DNA of 64,000 nucleotides from Oceanithermus desulfurans. GTDB lineage: Bacteria; Deinococcota; Deinococci; Deinococcales; Marinithermaceae. The number at the start of each line of letters is the position of its first letter. Position 1 is the first letter of the stretch. Below the pieces are notes generated by a model that saw only the letters and a program-made list of their open reading frames with translations, was not told the origin of the DNA and ran no database searches. This document shows positions 42,645-54,346 of the stretch, piece by piece. Made by a program: the position numbers and the translations under genes. The stretch is from the NCBI RefSeq assembly GCF_014201675.1, contig NZ_JACHEZ010000007.1, positions 62,001 through 126,000 of the forward strand, given 5' to 3'.

Positions 42645-43124
42645 TCATTTGCATTTCATCAACTCCCGAAGACGGTCGATCTCGTCCTGCGGGAGGCGGC
42701 GGCCGCTCGCCAGCCAGCCTTCGAGCCAAGCACAGAGCTCGTTCGGCTCAATCAAAACCTCATCCAGAGCCCGCTGGGCCACCCAGATGGCGCCGTGAAC
42801 CTCCACGCCGTGCCGTGCAGCCCGCTTCCTAAGGGGGCCGTCGCTCGCGACAAGGATCGCTTTGTTCTTTTTTGCGTAGTAGAGAACGAGCGCGTCGGTT
42901 GAACTCAGATTCGCCGTCCTCAGTCCTAACGCAGGCATAACCCAACTTCGGGGAACGGCGACCTCCCGATAACCCGCCGCGCGGATCTCTTCTGTGAGCT
43001 CCGCGCCGCACTCGTTCAGCACGACGTCGAGCACGTGCACCGATCTGGCAAGCTTTGGCAGCAAAGGTAGGCCATTCACGCTCTCCAGGTCCAGCAGCGT
43101 GGAGGTGTCGACCACCAGGATCAA
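42645..43124 (-). CDS. PIN-domain protein (putative toxin)
   Basis: A 159-residue PIN-like nuclease. The acidic residues fall in the right order: VVDTSTLLDLE near the start, VLNECGAEL, SSTDALVLYYAKKN and LVASDGPLRKRAARHGVEV. PIN proteins cut RNA with Mg2+ or Mn2+. TTG at 43124 is chosen because it overlaps the upstream stop as TTGA and lies five bases after GGGAGGTC; a GTG six codons earlier has no ribosome site. It is paired with the Xre-ImmA gene, which would act as its antitoxin or regulator (inference). Confidence 0.8.
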   Translation of the reverse strand: MILVVDTSTLLDLESVNGLPLLPKLARSVHVLDVVLNECGAELTEEIRAAGYREVAVPRSWVMPALGLRTANLSSTDALVLYYAKKNKAILVASDGPLRKRAARHGVEVHGAIWVAQRALDEVLIEPNELCAWLEGWLASGRRLPQDEIDRLRELMKCK

Positions 43125-44197
43125 GCGGGGACCTCCCGCCACTCCCTAAGCCGCCGGTGAAGCTCGGGAACCGGCTCGCCCAGCACCTCGGCGGCGCGGC
43201 TTAGGGTGATTTGCTCGTGCAGCACCAGCTTCCAGACGAGGCGCTCCAGACGCCCGAGCGTTTGGGAAGCAGGCAAGGGCTCCCCGGGTTCCCAAAGCTG
43301 CCCGAAACGCTTGTTGATCCAGCCAAGTTGTTGGCCCATTTGCTTTTGCGAGATCAGCTTAAGCTGGGCCGCCCGTAGGAGAACGGTTCGCACGCTTACA
43401 CCGTAACGAAAACGCAAGTCTGCGAGCAAAGGTAGGGGCAGCCACCGCTTTTCAAAGCCCCTGAGCTCATCTTTTAGCGTTTCAGGCGGAAGCAAGACCG
43501 CAGCCGCGAAGTGATTCGCCGTCTTCTCCCGGGGGTCGCGTTTCCGGGCGGGGCGCTTGGGCTCGTTGTACTCCTGCCGATGAAAGATCAGGTGTGCGAG
43601 CTCGTGCAAAGCAGTGAAGCGCTGCCGTTCAACGGCATGTTCTGCGTTGATGAAGATCACCGCTCCCACCTCGTTCTCGTCGTAGGCGGAAAAGCCCGAC
43701 ACCTCCGCAGGTAGCGATTGGAGGATAACCTTGAGCCCCCGCTGCTCGAGCAAGTGCAGCACGTCGCCCAGCGGCCCCTCCTCCGCCCCCAGCCAAACCC
43801 GGACCTCGCGGGCGACTTGCTCGATGAAGTCCGGGTCGTAATCGGCCCGGGGGCGGTATTCGGGAATGACCGGTGTTTCTCCAGCCAGCTCTTCGATCTC
43901 CCGATAGTCCCTGGCCTTCTTGCTAAGCAAGGTACGCAGCTCGGAGGAGAGTGCTTTGGGGTCGTCGGCGCGGAACAATAGCGCGGGGGCCTCTGCCTGG
44001 GGACGTTCGAAGAAAAGCTCCAGGGGCACGCCGAGTTCGCGCGCCAGGAGTGCCAGCTTGGCCACCGGAGGCTCGCGCTCGCCTTTTTCCCAGGCAGCCA
44101 GGGTCTGCCGAGTGACCCCCACCCGGCGGCCGAGCTCCCCCTGGGAAAGGCCCCGGGCCCGGCGGATTTCACCGATCAACTTAACATTCACAGGCAT
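43121..44197 (-). CDS. Xre-ImmA/IrrE regulator-metallopeptidase
   Basis: A 358-residue protein of the COG2856 type. Residues 1-65 are an Xre HTH (RARGLSQGELGRRVGVTRQTLAAWEKGERE). The middle and C-terminus contain an ImmA/IrrE zinc-peptidase domain with TALHELAHLIFH (HExxH) near residue 200 and EKTANHFAAAVLLPPE giving the third ligand region. ImmA-type proteins cut repressors; IrrE homologues control Deinococcus DNA-damage responses, but this one is in a defence island. Here it probably represses its own operon and neutralises or regulates the PIN protein. Confidence 0.85.
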   Translation of the reverse strand: MPVNVKLIGEIRRARGLSQGELGRRVGVTRQTLAAWEKGEREPPVAKLALLARELGVPLELFFERPQAEAPALLFRADDPKALSSELRTLLSKKARDYREIEELAGETPVIPEYRPRADYDPDFIEQVAREVRVWLGAEEGPLGDVLHLLEQRGLKVILQSLPAEVSGFSAYDENEVGAVIFINAEHAVERQRFTALHELAHLIFHRQEYNEPKRPARKRDPREKTANHFAAAVLLPPETLKDELRGFEKRWLPLPLLADLRFRYGVSVRTVLLRAAQLKLISQKQMGQQLGWINKRFGQLWEPGEPLPASQTLGRLERLVWKLVLHEQITLSRAAEVLGEPVPELHRRLREWREVPA

Positions 44198-44562
44198 ACT
44201 TTAAACCTTCCGGGTTAGGCCGACGTTAAATATATTGTACAACCACGCAGGGAGTAATTAGGTGCGCTGCTTATCCCCTCAATAGGTGTGAGCTGGCTGG
44301 CCCAAGGGGATTCGGTTACAGCAGTGCCAGGTAGAGTTCCCACTCCACTCACGCTACGCGCACCAAGTGGCGCGCCGCTCGCCAATTCGGCAACCTACGC
44401 TAAAGCTTGTTTCAATACAGATGGTATACTGGCTTCGCCAGGCCCGGTAACCGAATTGTCACCGTAGGGTGTGCGTGCCCTGAGCGGGCTAGGTGCCGGA
44501 CCGCTTTGTTCACAAGGCGCCCACACAAGAGAACGCCGCTTGTTAATCAAGCAGCAGGCGCG
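44198..44562. other. 365-bp non-coding gap in the island
   Basis: No credible gene lies between darG and the Xre-ImmA gene. Next to the latter are AT-rich sequence with TTGTACAA and an AACC-TTCCG-GGTT inverted repeat, probably its promoter and operator. A weak GCTTG-TTAAT-CAAGC hairpin (44538-44552) follows darG. The rest is featureless to me. Confidence 0.5.
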
Positions 44563-45651
44563 CTAGTGCTTGCCGACTTGGTGACCGGCTGGGCCTGTTG
44601 AGATGAACTTATCGTCAATCCACCCTCTGTTAGCGAGTGTGGACGCTGCAATACGGATTTGCCGGGATGTAAAGTTACTTTTTTTGCGCGGTGCCCATTC
44701 ATAAAAGCGCCACTCCAACTCATCGAGGTCCACGGGTTTATCGCGGATGGCAATCCAATGAACGGTGGCCAACAGTTCCAGGCCGTGGGGCGATTCAAAC
44801 CCTTCCACAAGTTCCGCTACGCGTTGCAAGCGCTCTTGGGCATCGGGTGCCGAATCCAGGGCGCGTTGCGCATCTTCCAGAGCGCCAGGGACCAGCTCAA
44901 TGACTTTGTTCGGCTGATCGCCTCCCACGCCGTAGCCGCTTATAAAGTAAGAATCTACAGATTTGAGAACATGACGCAGGTTCTCCGCATAGGGGCCGTA
45001 AGGGGCCTTGACATAACGAAGCTTGAGGGGCAGGCCTGCTTCTTGGGCAAAGTACATTAGTTTGTGTACTTCGAGCAAAGTAATAGAAGGCGCCAAAAGG
45101 CCTTGTAAGTACCTATCAATCAGGCTAACTAGGACTGCACGACCTTGCGTCATCTTAGGGGGGGTGCCCCGTCGAACGCTTCGCGGTAGCGGCTCTTTTT
45201 CCAGTGGTTCGTACACAACAATGTGAACGCCTCGGAGATCTTTGAGGGCGTTTTCGATTAGGGGGCGCACTTCTTTCCAATCGAGCCCGCCAAGGCCCGA
45301 GCCTAATGGGGGGAGGGCCAAGGATTTGATCCCTCGCTTGGCAATTTCTTCCCGCAGAGCCTGTAGCCCTGCTTCGATGTCTTCAATCCGTGATTTGCTG
45401 CGCCAGTGCCTTTTGGTGGGAAAGTTAATAATGTAGCGGGGGTTGGTGAGCCGGCCCGTTTCGTAAACGAACATTTTGCCTGGTTGAACTTCTTTACGGC
45501 TGCACGCTTTTACGTATTCCTTGAAGTTGTCGGGCCAGGCTTGTTTGAACTGCAGAGCAATACCCCGACCCATGACCCCTACGCAATTAACGGAGTTAAC
45601 AAGGGCCTCTACGTCCGCTTCAAGGACGTTCCCTTTGCGGTACTCGATCAT
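44563..45651 (-). CDS. darG: DarG antitoxin (macrodomain plus DUF4065-like domain)
   Basis: A 362-residue antitoxin. Residues 1-150 are a macrodomain: IEYRKGNVLEADVEALVNSVNCVGVMGRGIALQFKQAWP and LPPLGSGLGGLDWKEVRPLIE. This reverses ADP-ribosylation of thymidine in DNA, as shown for the Thermus aquaticus DarTG pair. The C-terminal half (from about 175: AVLVSLIDRYLQGLLAPSITLLEVHKLMYFAQEAGLPLKLRYVKAPYGPYAENL) is the SocA/DUF4065-like part that blocks DarT directly. ATG follows GGAGCGCGAGG, 24 bases after the darT stop. Confidence 0.92.
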   Translation of the reverse strand: MIEYRKGNVLEADVEALVNSVNCVGVMGRGIALQFKQAWPDNFKEYVKACSRKEVQPGKMFVYETGRLTNPRYIINFPTKRHWRSKSRIEDIEAGLQALREEIAKRGIKSLALPPLGSGLGGLDWKEVRPLIENALKDLRGVHIVVYEPLEKEPLPRSVRRGTPPKMTQGRAVLVSLIDRYLQGLLAPSITLLEVHKLMYFAQEAGLPLKLRYVKAPYGPYAENLRHVLKSVDSYFISGYGVGGDQPNKVIELVPGALEDAQRALDSAPDAQERLQRVAELVEGFESPHGLELLATVHWIAIRDKPVDLDELEWRFYEWAPRKKSNFTSRQIRIAASTLANRGWIDDKFISTGPAGHQVGKH

Positions 45652-45675
45652 GGCCTCGCGCTCCGCACAGTAGTA

Positions 45676-46332
45676 CTAATAGTACCACCCCTTCATGACC
45701 CGAACATCGAGGCAGATAGCCTGCCCGTGCTGAAGGAGGGTTTGGACAACTTTACGTCGAATCTCTTCGCTGTATACACCTATTCGACGAATCAATTCGA
45801 ACGGAAAGAACTCATAAACCAGGAACTCGGCCTGCTTGCGCTCCTTCACGTCTACACCCCGAAAATCTGTGGCGGCAATGGCATCCCAGTCGAGTCGTTT
45901 AAAGTCACCTGGGTTGCACCCAAACTCAACCGCATAAGCCCCAGCGTTGCCGAAAGAGAGGGCCCACTTGGCGCCTTTGCGTTCGGCCCATTCAATCGCT
46001 CTATACAGGTCAGCTTCCAAATGAATAATCGGCTCCTGCCCCTCGGTGAAATCGATATCCGGGTGACCCCCTTTATACAGAATATAGAGCATGATTGAAC
46101 GGGGGCAGTAATAAAATGGCACGTACTCACCAACTTTGGTGCCCGGGTAGCACGCCACCTCGATTTCTTCCAAGCGGCGACGCTTGATCTTTGACATGCC
46201 GACGGCTTGCGGAGGCCCTCCTTTCTGGATCATCAGCGCGTCCGATATCAAGCCCCCACGCCTGAGAATGCCTTCAAGGTTGTCTACGTGAGTAATGTGG
46301 TAAATCTTAGGGTTCTGGGGCATCGGGCTCAC
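45676..46332 (-). CDS. darT: DarT DNA ADP-ribosyltransferase toxin
   Basis: A 218-residue toxin that adds ADP-ribose from NAD+ to thymidine in single-stranded DNA. Family features: the start IYHITHVDNLEGILRRGGL, VGEYVPFYYCPRSIMLY, and KERKQAEFLVYEFFPFELI with the catalytic Glu. The thumb-like KGGPPQAVGMSKIKRRRLEEIEV region is present. It stops phage DNA replication in DarTG systems. The start is GTG at 46332 or ATG at 46323; either lies inside the methyltransferase gene, so production is tied to that gene by overlap. This physical link of DarTG to a methyltransferase is worth note. Confidence 0.93.
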   Translation of the reverse strand: MSPMPQNPKIYHITHVDNLEGILRRGGLISDALMIQKGGPPQAVGMSKIKRRRLEEIEVACYPGTKVGEYVPFYYCPRSIMLYILYKGGHPDIDFTEGQEPIIHLEADLYRAIEWAERKGAKWALSFGNAGAYAVEFGCNPGDFKRLDWDAIAATDFRGVDVKERKQAEFLVYEFFPFELIRRIGVYSEEIRRKVVQTLLQHGQAICLDVRVMKGWYY

Positions 46333-49300
46333 ACCGGTTCACCCCCCCAAACAACCGCTCCCAGGCTTCGAGGACGAGGCGGCGGGTGCGGTATTCGCCG
46401 TACTCGCGGAGTTCCTTGCGCTTGAGGGCGGAAAAGGTTTCGGAGGGGAAATCGCTTTGCTGGGTACGGGCCTTGTAGGCGGCGGGGTCGAGGGGGTCTT
46501 GGACCTCTTCCCAGTCGTTTTGCACCAAGGTTTCGAGCTCGCGCTCGGTGAGGTCTTTGGGGTCTAGGATGTAGCGGAGCTGCTTGCGGTTTAGGCCGTA
46601 GAGCCTCGCGTAGTAGGCGTCGAGCTCGGCGCGGACGAGGGCGCGGCGGTCCTCGTTCCAGCCGAAGGGCGGGAAGGGGGCCCGGCCCGCAAACCAGCCG
46701 GGCGGGGCGAAGCGGGGATCGCGGCCCGCCTCCTCCAGGCCCACGCCGTGGTGCTCGGCGAAGCGGCGACTGATCTCCCTCCGGATGTCCTCAGCTAGGT
46801 CCGGCGGAACGGCGCTCGGGTCCGCGAGCTCTTCCCAGAGGTCCTGTGCGAAGGGCGCGAGGTCCCAGGCGGTGTAGACGAGCTCCAGGACGCGGGGGAC
46901 GAGGAAGCGGAGGTCTTCGGGGGTGTAGGCGGTCGGGGGGAGGATGGGGAATTGCTGAAGGTAATTGAACGTTAGATGTGTCCCACCTACTTTTTGGCGA
47001 GCCACATAATCTAAGACCAACGAATCAAAGTCAGCCAATAGTAGTAACTGCATGTATGTAGTAGCCTCGGATAGCAATAAGGGAGCTGTGTGTCCTACCC
47101 CCACCCTCGGCACCAGCGAGAAGATCGCGGTGCGCTCGTTGGTAGAGTTTGTGATGTCCCGGAAGCCCAGGAACCACCCCCGCTCCCAGCGCCAGCGAAG
47201 CTGTCCCTCGCGGTCGCGCTGTTCCAAGCGGGCCTCGACCTCGGCCTTAGGCACCCAGTAGCGGGGCTGGGGCTGGTAGGCGGGGTCGGCGTGTTCCTCG
47301 GGGGTGGTGTCGCGGGTCTTGCTGGCCCCGGGGTCGTAGGTGGCGAAGAGGTGGTCGAACTGCCAGATCATCTTCGCCTCGTAGAGCGGCAGGTAGACCT
47401 CGCCGTCCTTCTCGAAGCGGTTGCCCCGGAGGGTGAAGCCCTGGTCGGTAAGTTCCTTGTATGTTTTGAAGAGTACCGAATCGGTATTCATCATGAACAT
47501 GAGGCGAAAGCGCACGCCCCAGGGGTTCTCCTCGGGGACATGGCGCGTCTTGGGCGCGAGCGGCAGGTCCTCCATGAGGAGCTGGCCGGGGGGCGCGTAG
47601 GCTTCCTCCCGCGCCTCGCGGAGGAGGACGGGGACGCGGCGGTAGATGGCCTTGGTGAGCTCGGCGTCGGCCCGGGTGCGGAAGGTGGGGCAGGTTTTGG
47701 TGTTGGGGTTCAAGAGGGCGAACTCCTCGGGGGCGAGGGTGAAGGCGCGACGCTCGTCGGCGAGGTGCTCAACGCGGGTGGCGAAGAAGAGGAGCCTTGC
47801 GGGCCGGGCCGGGTCGCCGGGCCCTTTGAGGGAGAAGATCGAGAACTTGATGCGACTGTCGATCGCGGGAAAGAGCTTTTCCCGGTTCTCAAAGTCCAAA
47901 AGTGCCGCGAGCTCGCCTCGATCGACTACTTCGTTAAAGAAATACTGATTGAAAGAATCCGTCGCAATGCCCGTAGGTACGAGCATCCCCGAGCTGCTCT
48001 TGTGCCCAAGTATTGCCCTGGCAAGCTCAGCAAAAAGCGGTGCTAAGTTTAGCCGTCCATAGGACGATAAAGGGAAACGTTCGGATGTATGAATGAAGTT
48101 TTTAGTGGCGGCAAACTCAATTGTATCGCGCAAATATTCGAAATAGAGAGCAGGATCTTCCTGCGCCAACTGCGCAATCAGCCGTTTTCGCGCGGCCATT
48201 GTTGGGGCTTGCGCGATGTCTGGCCTTACGTTTTCAAAATAAGCTCGATCGTCGAATTCCAATTGCTCCCAGGGCGGGTTGCCGAGCACGGCGTCGAAGC
48301 CGGCGTCCATCTTGAGCCGCCCGTCCGGGCCCAAGAAGACCTCGGGGAACTCGAGCCACCAGTGGAAGAAGCGGTGGCGGTGGGCGAGGACGTCGATCTG
48401 GGCGCGGGTCTGGGGGTTCATGTAGGTGCTGTTTTCGAGCTGGGCGAGGCTCGACCTCGGCGCCTGGGAGACGAGCCAGGCCAGGCCCTCGTGGTCGGGG
48501 AGGCGGAAGGCGGGGGCGGGTTCGGCGAACCAGGCGGCGGTCCAGTAGTCGGCGATCGCGCGCCACTTCCTAACCGCGTCGCTTTCTTGCCAGGCATTGT
48601 AGGCCCTGTGGGCGGCCTCGACGTCGGCGGCCGTCGTCTGCGCCTCGGGGAGCTCGGGGAGGTGGGCCGCGAAGTCGAAGAGGGCCCCGTTTTGGGCGTG
48701 CTCGCGACGCCAGCGCTCGAGCCCCTGGCCGGTGAGGAGCTTGAGGCCCTTTAGCGCTTCCCGGGGAATGGCGGGGCGCTCCTTGAAGCCGGCCTCGGGG
48801 TCCTTGAACTTTCGCCCCGCGTAGGCGCTCTTGGGGATGCCGAGGGCGTAGAAGTTCGGCGGGGCACCCACCAGGGAGTTGCCCACCTTGAGGTGGTGGT
48901 CGAGGAACGAAAGCGGGCGGTCGCTGCTGGCCGCGGCGATCCAGATGGAAAGCTTGGCCAGCTCCACCGCCATGGGGTTGAGGTCGACGCCGTAGAGGCA
49001 GCGTTCGGCCACGCGGTGGCGCGCTTCGGGCAGGGCCTCGGCCAAGCCCTGGTAGCGGCCCGACTCGACCCAAACCTCGGCCAACGCCTCGGAAAGCCGC
49101 TCCAGAGCTCCGGTAAGGAAGGCGCCCGAACCCATGGCCGGGTCGAGCACCCGGATGGAGAGCAACGCCGCCTCCTTATCTTCGGAGGTCTCCTTGCAGG
49201 CCAGGCGTTCTTCAATGAGCGGCGACAGGCTTTCTTCGATGACCGCGCCCACGAGTTGCTTGGGGGTGTAGTAACTGCCCGAGGCTTTGCGTCCGCTGGG

Positions 49301-50604
49301 GTCGTCGGTCAGATAAAAGCGCTCGCCGTCGAAGCGGGGCACCAGGCCGAGAAGGCCCTCGTAGATGTAGCCCAGTTCTTCCACGCCCAGGTCGCGGTAG
49401 TTGATGCGCATGCGCTCGGCGTGGGTCAGGTGGCGCAGGGCCCTGAGCAGGCGGCCGTTGCTCGGGTGCGGCAGCCGGCTCCACAAGGCGGCGCGGCTGG
49501 CGGGATCGCGCTGGCCGCCGGTGAGCATGGCCAGACGGTCGACGTCGAAGAGCTCGCCGCCCAAAGTGGGGATGCCCAGCCGCGGGTCCCCCTCTCTGAC
49601 CAACTCGAAGACGAGCAGCAGCCGCTCGAACAGGTCGGCGGCGCGGTCTTCCAGGGCGTCGTCGTCCTCGGAGAGCTCGCGCAGGGCCAGTACCGAAAGG
49701 CCCTCCCGAAAGCGCTCGGCAAATGGAGCCGCGCGGTTGGGAATAAGGCCGCGGGACTCGGCGTAGAGCAGGAACACCAGACGGTAGACCAAGCTGAGCA
49801 GCTCCTGGTAGTAGGTCTCCAGCTCTTTGGGAGAGCGCAGCAGGGCTTTGAGGTCGTCGTTCAAAAAGGCGTTACCCAGTTCTTCTATGGCCTTGCGGGC
49901 GCCGCTGCGCAGGGCTTCGGCGTCGCGGGTGCCAATTTTGCGGGCCAGCTCGAAGTATGCGTTGAGGGGGTCGTAAAAACGGCTGCGGTGAAAGAGGCGG
50001 TAAAGGGCCCTAAACTCGGCGAGCGCCGGTTCGCGCCCCGCATCGAAGAGGCCGATGAGGTCAACCTCCACGAACGCCGGGCGGGGGTGGAAGTTCTGCC
50101 CCAGAAGCCGCAGCACCCGGCCGTCGCTGACGACGCCCCAGTTCGGGCTCTCGGGGTGGTTGAGGTAGTTTTGCAACAGGTCGTGCGCGCTCTTGGCGCC
50201 GCGTTTGGGGGGTTTGAGGTCCGGCGGGGCGCCGACCAGGTGCAGCGGCGGCGGGCCTTCGGGGCCGGGCCAGCCAAGGTGGCTGATGGGAAAGCCGCGC
50301 TCGCCCAGGCGGAGGTGGCGCTGCTGGTAGGCGGGCTCGAAGTCCAGGGCCTGAAAGAGGGGCAGCAGCCAGCGCCGGCGCAGCTCGCCGTTTTCGAGCC
50401 GGCCCTGTTTGAGCTCGTTCGCCACGCTCCGGTAACGCGCGCGCAGCCCGTCGAAGATACCGGCCACGCGGGCGAGGAAGGCGTCTTCGCTTTTGTGGCC
50501 AAAGGTTTCGTAACCGTAGGGCTTGTCGCGCCGGGAGGGTCCGGCCAGCTCTTGCAGGAACTCGTCGGTCAGCAGGCCACCCTGGACACGAAAGAAGTTG
50601 AGGC

Positions 50605-50608
<4 letters not shown>
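46307..50608 (-). CDS. Giant adenine-specific DNA methyltransferase (DrmMI/Eco57I-like)
   Basis: A 1433-residue protein. An N-terminal region of about 450 residues precedes SAM-binding KASGSYYTPKQLVGAVIEES and VLDPAMGSGAFLTGALERL. The N6-adenine motif IV is AVLGNPPWEQLEF near residue 785. The C-terminal specificity region includes KVGGTHLTFNYLQQFPILPP near 1210. It pairs with the SNF2 helicase by an ATGA-type overlap, the pair found in class 1 DISARM (DrmD-DrmMI), though Eco57I- and BREX-type enzymes share the fold. Sections after motif IV (about 47880-48240, 47440-47500 and 46940-47060) are clearly AT-richer, suggesting that the recognition part was exchanged by recombination. Confidence 0.88.
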
Positions 50609-53346
<2,738 letters not shown>

Positions 53347-53354
53347 ACGCTCAT

Positions 53355-53360
53355 GTTATA
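53355..53360 (-). promoter_or_regulatory. -10 box at the head of the defence operon
   Basis: TATAAC on the reverse strand, eight bases before the SNF2 ATG, with no ribosome site. It would drive SNF2, methyltransferase, darT and darG as one transcript. Confidence 0.5.
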
Positions 53361-53373
53361 AGTCGGTTGGCCG

Positions 53374-53433
53374 CTTTGAGGGTCGTTCCGTCGAGTGCGA
53401 GGGGAGGGGTTGACTGGTCATACTTTGAGGGTC
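53374..53433 (+). repeat. CTTTGAGGGTC pair beside the right island end
   Basis: The 11-base word CTTTGAGGGTC occurs at 53374-53384 and 53423-53433, 49 bases apart, in the only non-coding stretch of the island end, 26 bases before the hemQ repeat. Such arm-like repeats near an attachment site can bind a recombinase; no function is shown. Confidence 0.45.
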
Positions 53434-53458
53434 TATCGACCGGACCGGCCATCCATCT

Positions 53459-53545
53459 CCGAGGCCAGCCTCTACACCCTGCGCGACACCCCGATGTTCA
53501 CCTGCCGCAAGAAGCCGGTGCGCGAGCTGCTCGACGACCTGGCCT
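53459..53545 (+). repeat. attR-like 87-bp direct repeat (hemQ 3' end)
   Basis: An exact copy of 33220-33306. Beyond it the sequence gives TGA as the hemQ stop, against TAG at the left copy, which suggests that this side carries the original chromosomal stop codon. Confidence 0.92.
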
Positions 53546-53547
53546 GA
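53459..53547 (+). pseudogene. Orphan hemQ 3' fragment
   Basis: It encodes the last 28 residues of HemQ (EASLYTLRDTPMF to LLDDLA) and a TGA stop, without a start codon or upstream hemQ sequence. It is the displaced chromosomal end of the gene, five bases from the convergent SDR gene, and so marks the ancestral hemQ-SDR junction. Confidence 0.9.
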
Positions 53548-53551
53548 GACC

Positions 53552-54346
53552 CTAGAAGATCCAGGCCCCGCCGTTCACCTCGATGGCCTCGCCGGTGATG
53601 AAGTCGGCGTCGGGACCGGCCAGGAAGGCCACGACCCCGGCGACGTCTTCAGGTCGCTCGAGCCGGCCCAGCGGCGTCTGCCGGAGGTAGTCCTGGGTCA
53701 CCTCCTCGGGGGTGATTCCCCTCAGCTCGGCTTCCCACTGGACCTCGCGTTCCTGCATCGAGGTCTTGACGAAGCCGGGGTTGACCGCGTTCACGGTGAG
53801 CTTATGGGGCGCGAGTTCCTTTGCCGCGGCCTGCACCAGGCCGAGGACGGCGAACTTCGAGGCCGAGTAATGGGCGAGGAGCGGGGCCGCCTGCCGCGCG
53901 GCCATGCTGGCGATCGCGATCAGCTTGCCCCGTAGCTCGCTCCCCGCCACCGGGGGCTGGTCCTTCATGCGGCGGGCGAAGGTCTGCAGGGTGTAGAAGG
54001 TGCCCTTGGCGTTGACGTGGAAGTTGAAGTCCCAGTCCTCGTCGGTGAGCTCGAGGAAGGGGCGCATCGTGCTCACCCCGGCGTTCGCCACCACGACGTC
54101 GGCCCGGCCGGCCTCGGCGTAGATCGCGTCGGCGAGGGCCTCGAGGTCGCCCCGCTGGGTGACGTCGGCGGCGAAGGCCGCCGCCTCGCCCCCCGCCGCG
54201 CGGATGGACTCGACGGCGGCCTCGGCGGCCTCGGGCCTCAGGTCGCTCACCCAGACCTTGGCGCCCTCGCGGGCCAGCCGCTTCGCGATGGCGCGGCCGA
54301 TGCCGCTCCCCGCACCCGTGACCACGGCCACTTTTCCCTTAAGCAT
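53552..54346 (-). CDS. Short-chain dehydrogenase/reductase
   Basis: A 264-residue Rossmann-fold oxidoreductase. Cofactor motif VVTGAGSGIGRAIA near residue 10, VANAG near 90, catalytic Ser in IAIASMAA, and YSASK near 155 are all present. An Asp after the second strand (VSDLRPEA) points to NAD. ATG at 54346 follows GGAGGTGCACG and overlaps the FGGY kinase gene by eight bases. With the kinase it probably oxidises a sugar or polyol, such as xylitol or arabitol type (inference). Confidence 0.92.
   Translation of the reverse strand: MLKGKVAVVTGAGSGIGRAIAKRLAREGAKVWVSDLRPEAAEAAVESIRAAGGEAAAFAADVTQRGDLEALADAIYAEAGRADVVVANAGVSTMRPFLELTDEDWDFNFHVNAKGTFYTLQTFARRMKDQPPVAGSELRGKLIAIASMAARQAAPLLAHYSASKFAVLGLVQAAAKELAPHKLTVNAVNPGFVKTSMQEREVQWEAELRGITPEEVTQDYLRQTPLGRLERPEDVAGVVAFLAGPDADFITGEAIEVNGGAWIF

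Noticed and set aside
44410-44440. GTTTCAATAC next to an AT-rich stretch, like the end of a CRISPR repeat
   Set aside because: It occurs once only; no second repeat or regular spacers and no cas gene in the window.
44407-44601. A 64-residue forward frame between darG and the Xre-ImmA gene
   Set aside because: No ribosome site, no family resemblance and it overlaps the end of darG.
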